A stretch of 13,398 bases of DNA from T1Sed10-7 sp041686695 (GTDB lineage: Bacteria > Actinomycetota > Nitriliruptoria > Nitriliruptorales > Nitriliruptoraceae). Shown one piece after another: positions 10,879-13,398 of this stretch (position 1 is the first letter of the stretch; each line of letters begins with the position of its first letter). The stretch is taken from contig JAWLDJ010000063.1 of NCBI GenBank assembly GCA_041686695.1, positions 1-13,398 on the forward strand, in the 5' to 3' direction. The notes below the pieces were generated by a model. It was given only the letters and a program-made list of their open reading frames with translations. It had not been told where the DNA came from and searched no databases. The position numbers and the translations under genes were made by a program.

Positions 10879-13398
10879 TCAGTGGGTGCGCGCCACCTCG
10901 CCGTACAGGGTCGTGCGCTGGCGGACCGGGCGCCCGGCCACCCGTGCCGCCGCCTCGAGCTCCTCGACGCTCTTGCGCACGCCGTGCTCGCTGCCGGCCA
11001 TCCGCGAGATCGTCTCCTCCATCAGCGTGCCCCCGAGGTCGTCGCACCCGCCACGCAGCAGGTCCACACCGCGTTCGAGGCCGACCTTGACCCAGGACAG
11101 CTGCACGTGGTCGATCGCCCCCTGCAGCAGCAGGCGGGCCACCGCATGCACCCGGCGGTCGTCCTCCCAGGTGGAGCCGGGTCGGGCGACACCGGCGAGG
11201 TAGATCGGCGCCAGCTGGTGGACGAAGGGCAGCGGCACGAACTCCGTGAAACCACCGGAGCGCTCCTGCAGGTCGCGCAGCAGCTTGAGATGGGCGACCC
11301 AGTGCCTCGGCTCGTCCACGTGCCCGTACATCATCGTGGAGGAGGACGGCAGCCCCACCTCATGGGCGGTGGTGACGACCTCGATCCACTGGGCGGTCGG
11401 CAGCTTGCCCTTGGTCAGCACCCACCGGATGTCGTCGTCCAGGATCTCCGCGGCCGTCCCCGGGATCGAACCGAGCCCACGGTGCCGGGCTTCCTGGAGC
11501 CACTCACGGATGGAGATGCCGAGCCGTGTCGCGCCGTTGACGACCTCCATGGGCGAGAACGCGTGGACGTGCATCCCCGGCACCCGCCCCAGCACGGCGT
11601 CGAGCACCTCGAAGTAGTAGTCACCGGGCAGATCGGGGTGGATCCCGCCCTGCATGCAGACCTCGGTGGCGCCGAGCTGCCAGGCCTCCTCCGCGCGATC
11701 GGCCAGCTGCGACAACGACAGCGTGTAGGCGTCCGGATCGTCGCGGCGCTGGGCGAAGGCACAGAACCGGCAACCGGTGTAGCAGACGTTGGTGAAGTTG
11801 ATGTTGCGGTTGATGACGTAGGTGACCGTGTCACCCACCCGGTCGCTGCGGACCTCGTCGGCCGCCGCGGCCAGCGCATCGAGCTCGACCCCGGAGGTCT
11901 CGAACAGCAGCAGCGCCTCGGCGTCGTCCAGCACCGTGCCGGCCTGCGCCTTGGCCAGCGCCGCGGCGACCTCGCGCCGGATCGCGGTGCGGGCGGGCCC
12001 CTCGGTCCGGGGGGCGTTGGCGGCCACGACCCCGTCGGCGATCACGTGCACGTCGCCGAAGACCGCCCGGTGCAGCTGGTCCTCGGAGGCGGCGGAGCGT
12101 GCGTTGCGACCGTCCGCCGCCGAACCGCCGGCCTCGTCGCCGTCGATGACCGCGGCCATGCTCGCGGTCAGCGCACCCGAGGTGACCTCGGGGTCCTGCC
12201 AGGGCTGACCGGTCGGGACCACCCCGTCGCGGGCCAGGCCGCGCTCGTCCATCACCTCGGCCACCGGAGCGCGCATCCGTCCGGCCAGCCACGGATCGGG
12301 CACCGTCGCCTGATCGGGATAGACGGGCAAGCGCTGGGTGAGCACGAACCCCTCGTCCGCACTGCGGCGCTCGAGCTCGTCGAGGTGGGGCCAGGGAGCT
12401 TCCGGGTTCACGTGATCCGGGGTCAGCGGCGAGACCCCACCCCAGTCGTCGATCCCCGCCCGCAACAGCAGCGGGAAGACCCCGGGTGAGAGGTTGGGTG
12501 GGGCCTGCAGGTGGACGGTCGGACCGAGCACGATGCGCGCCGTGGCGATCGTGGCCAGCAGGTCCTCGAAGCTCGGCTCCGGGTGGTCGCGCATCGCCGT
12601 ATCGGGCTTGGCGCGGAAGTTCTGGACGATCACCTCCTGGAGGTGGCCGTAGCGCCGGTGGACGTCGCGCAGGGCGAACAGGGTGTCGATGCGCTCGCCG
12701 AGCGTCTCCCCGATCCCGATCAGCAGCCCCGAGGTGAACGGGACCGACAGCCGGCCCGCGTCCTCCAAGGTCTGCAGACGCCGGGCGGGCTCCTTGTCGG
12801 GCGCCTGGAAGTGCGCCTCGCCCTTGGCCAGCAGGCGCTCGGAGGTCGTCTCGAGCATGATCCCCATCGAGGCGGAGACCTGCTTGAGCGTGGCCATCTC
12901 CGACCAGCTCATCACCCCCGGGTTGAGGTGAGGCAGCAGCCCGGTCTCCTCGATGACCTGGATCGACACCGCCCGCAGGTACTGCAGGGTGGTCTCGTAC
13001 CCGCGTGCCGCCAGCCACTCCCGGGCGGCGGGGTAGCGCTCCTCCGGCTTGTCGCCGAGGGTGAACAGCACCTCGGTGCACCCGGCGGCCTGGCCGGCGC
13101 GTGCCACCTCGAGGACCTGCTCCGGCGACTGGTAGGCCGGCAGGTCCTGCTTCGGTGGCCACGCGAAGGTGCAGTAGCCGCAGGCGTCACGGCACAGATG
13201 GGTCAGCGGCACGAACACCTTGCGGGAGTAGGTCACGCGGCGGCGGCCGTCCCCGGTCCGACCCCAGGCGCCCTCGGCGTACCAGGGGGCGGCATCGCGG
13301 ACCCGTCCCGCGACCTCCAGCAGCCGTTCCAGGTCACCGTCCCGCGCCGCCAGCAGCGCGGCCGCCTCATCACGACCCAGCGTCAGGCCCTGCTCGGC
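10879..13398 (-). CDS. fbiC: FO synthase FbiC, fused CofG and CofH radical SAM halves (5' end cut)
   Basis: FbiC makes FO, the deazaflavin core of coenzyme F420, from tyrosine and 5-amino-6-ribitylaminouracil using two radical SAM reactions. The 839 visible residues contain both halves. The CofG half has the iron-sulfur motif CRDACGYC (fragment residues 69-76), followed by LFTLGDKPEERYP. The CofH half begins near residue 470 and has CYTGCRFC (539-546), GATEVCMQGGIHPDLPGDYY and SSTMMYGHVDEPRHW. The reading frame stays open to the right window edge; the 54 residues before TYSRKVFVP resemble the FbiC N-terminal region (for example GLTLGRDEAAALLAARDGDL), so only roughly 20 or more residues should be missing compared with the 856-residue mycobacterial protein. 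The fused form is typical of actinobacteria, whereas archaea use separate CofG and CofH. The product implies an F420-using organism. Confidence 0.96.
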   Translation of the reverse strand, partial: AEQGLTLGRDEAAALLAARDGDLERLLEVAGRVRDAAPWYAEGAWGRTGDGRRRVTYSRKVFVPLTHLCRDACGYCTFAWPPKQDLPAYQSPEQVLEVARAGQAAGCTEVLFTLGDKPEERYPAAREWLAARGYETTLQYLRAVSIQVIEETGLLPHLNPGVMSWSEMATLKQVSASMGIMLETTSERLLAKGEAHFQAPDKEPARRLQTLEDAGRLSVPFTSGLLIGIGETLGERIDTLFALRDVHRRYGHLQEVIVQNFRAKPDTAMRDHPEPSFEDLLATIATARIVLGPTVHLQAPPNLSPGVFPLLLRAGIDDWGGVSPLTPDHVNPEAPWPHLDELERRSADEGFVLTQRLPVYPDQATVPDPWLAGRMRAPVAEVMDERGLARDGVVPTGQPWQDPEVTSGALTASMAAVIDGDEAGGSAADGRNARSAASEDQLHRAVFGDVHVIADGVVAANAPRTEGPARTAIRREVAAALAKAQAGTVLDDAEALLLFETSGVELDALAAAADEVRSDRVGDTVTYVINRNINFTNVCYTGCRFCAFAQRRDDPDAYTLSLSQLADRAEEAWQLGATEVCMQGGIHPDLPGDYYFEVLDAVLGRVPGMHVHAFSPMEVVNGATRLGISIREWLQEARHRGLGSIPGTAAEILDDDIRWVLTKGKLPTAQWIEVVTTAHEVGLPSSSTMMYGHVDEPRHWVAHLKLLRDLQERSGGFTEFVPLPFVHQLAPIYLAGVARPGSTWEDDRRVHAVARLLLQGAIDHVQLSWVKVGLERGVDLLRGGCDDLGGTLMEETISRMAGSEHGVRKSVEELEAAARVAGRPVRQRTTLYGEVARTH

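Noticed and set aside
10822..12489. Plus-strand open frame of about 555 codons opposite fbiC
   Set aside because: It overlaps the CofH half and part of the CofG half of a secure FbiC gene, and its translation is low-complexity and unlike any family I know.

Overview
The window is very GC-rich and coding-dense. It carries several genes typical of Actinomycetota: a WhiB iron-sulfur regulator, a fused FbiC (CofG+CofH) enzyme for coenzyme F420, a DUF3499 protein, a DUF5719 protein and a small HExxH metallopeptidase. The gene order resembles the whiB2-metallopeptidase-DUF3499 neighbourhood I recall from mycobacteria and streptomycetes, but the phosphomannomutase (manB) usually next to it is missing. 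This suggests a less-studied, possibly deep-branching actinobacterium. I cannot name the genus. I see no phage, transposon, tRNA, rRNA or CRISPR array.

All genes but one lie on the minus strand, so transcription mostly runs right to left. From the right edge: fbiC (10879-13398, N-terminus cut by the window); a 370-bp intergenic region with a SigK-like promoter and four phased direct repeats; an ECF sigma factor of the SigK type (9906-10508); whiB (9426-9692); then a translationally coupled pair, a GT2 glycosyltransferase/membrane protein (6102-9218) and a secreted or membrane-anchored DUF5719 protein (4261-6105). The metallopeptidase (3801-4232) is the only plus-strand gene. It converges on DUF5719 across a hairpin and diverges from the DUF3499 gene (2995-3576). 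Continuing leftward: a small Cys-rich protein resembling DUF6788 (2385-2774), a Trm112-like zinc-ribbon protein (2094-2264), a ComF-type phosphoribosyltransferase (1244-1978), a short ribosome hibernation factor (634-1002) and secA (1-465, C-terminus cut).

Functionally this is mostly chromosomal housekeeping: protein export (SecA), ribosome hibernation (HPF), deazaflavin cofactor synthesis (FbiC), envelope glycan work (GT2 plus DUF5719) and regulation (WhiB, ECF sigma). Regulatory sites can be read in several gaps. The DUF3499 and metallopeptidase genes appear leaderless, each with a TANNNT -10 box exactly 7 nt before its ATG. whiB and sigK have TTGAC(G/A)-type -35 boxes. Several intergenic hairpins without T-tracts look like terminators.

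I found no convincing new multi-gene system. The best leads are small: the four CTGTNNAG repeats over the sigK promoter, a near-identical 16-bp element in two gaps, a short HPF without the usual actinobacterial C-terminal domain, a ComF with a shortened active-site linker, and the absence of an anti-sigma gene beside sigK.
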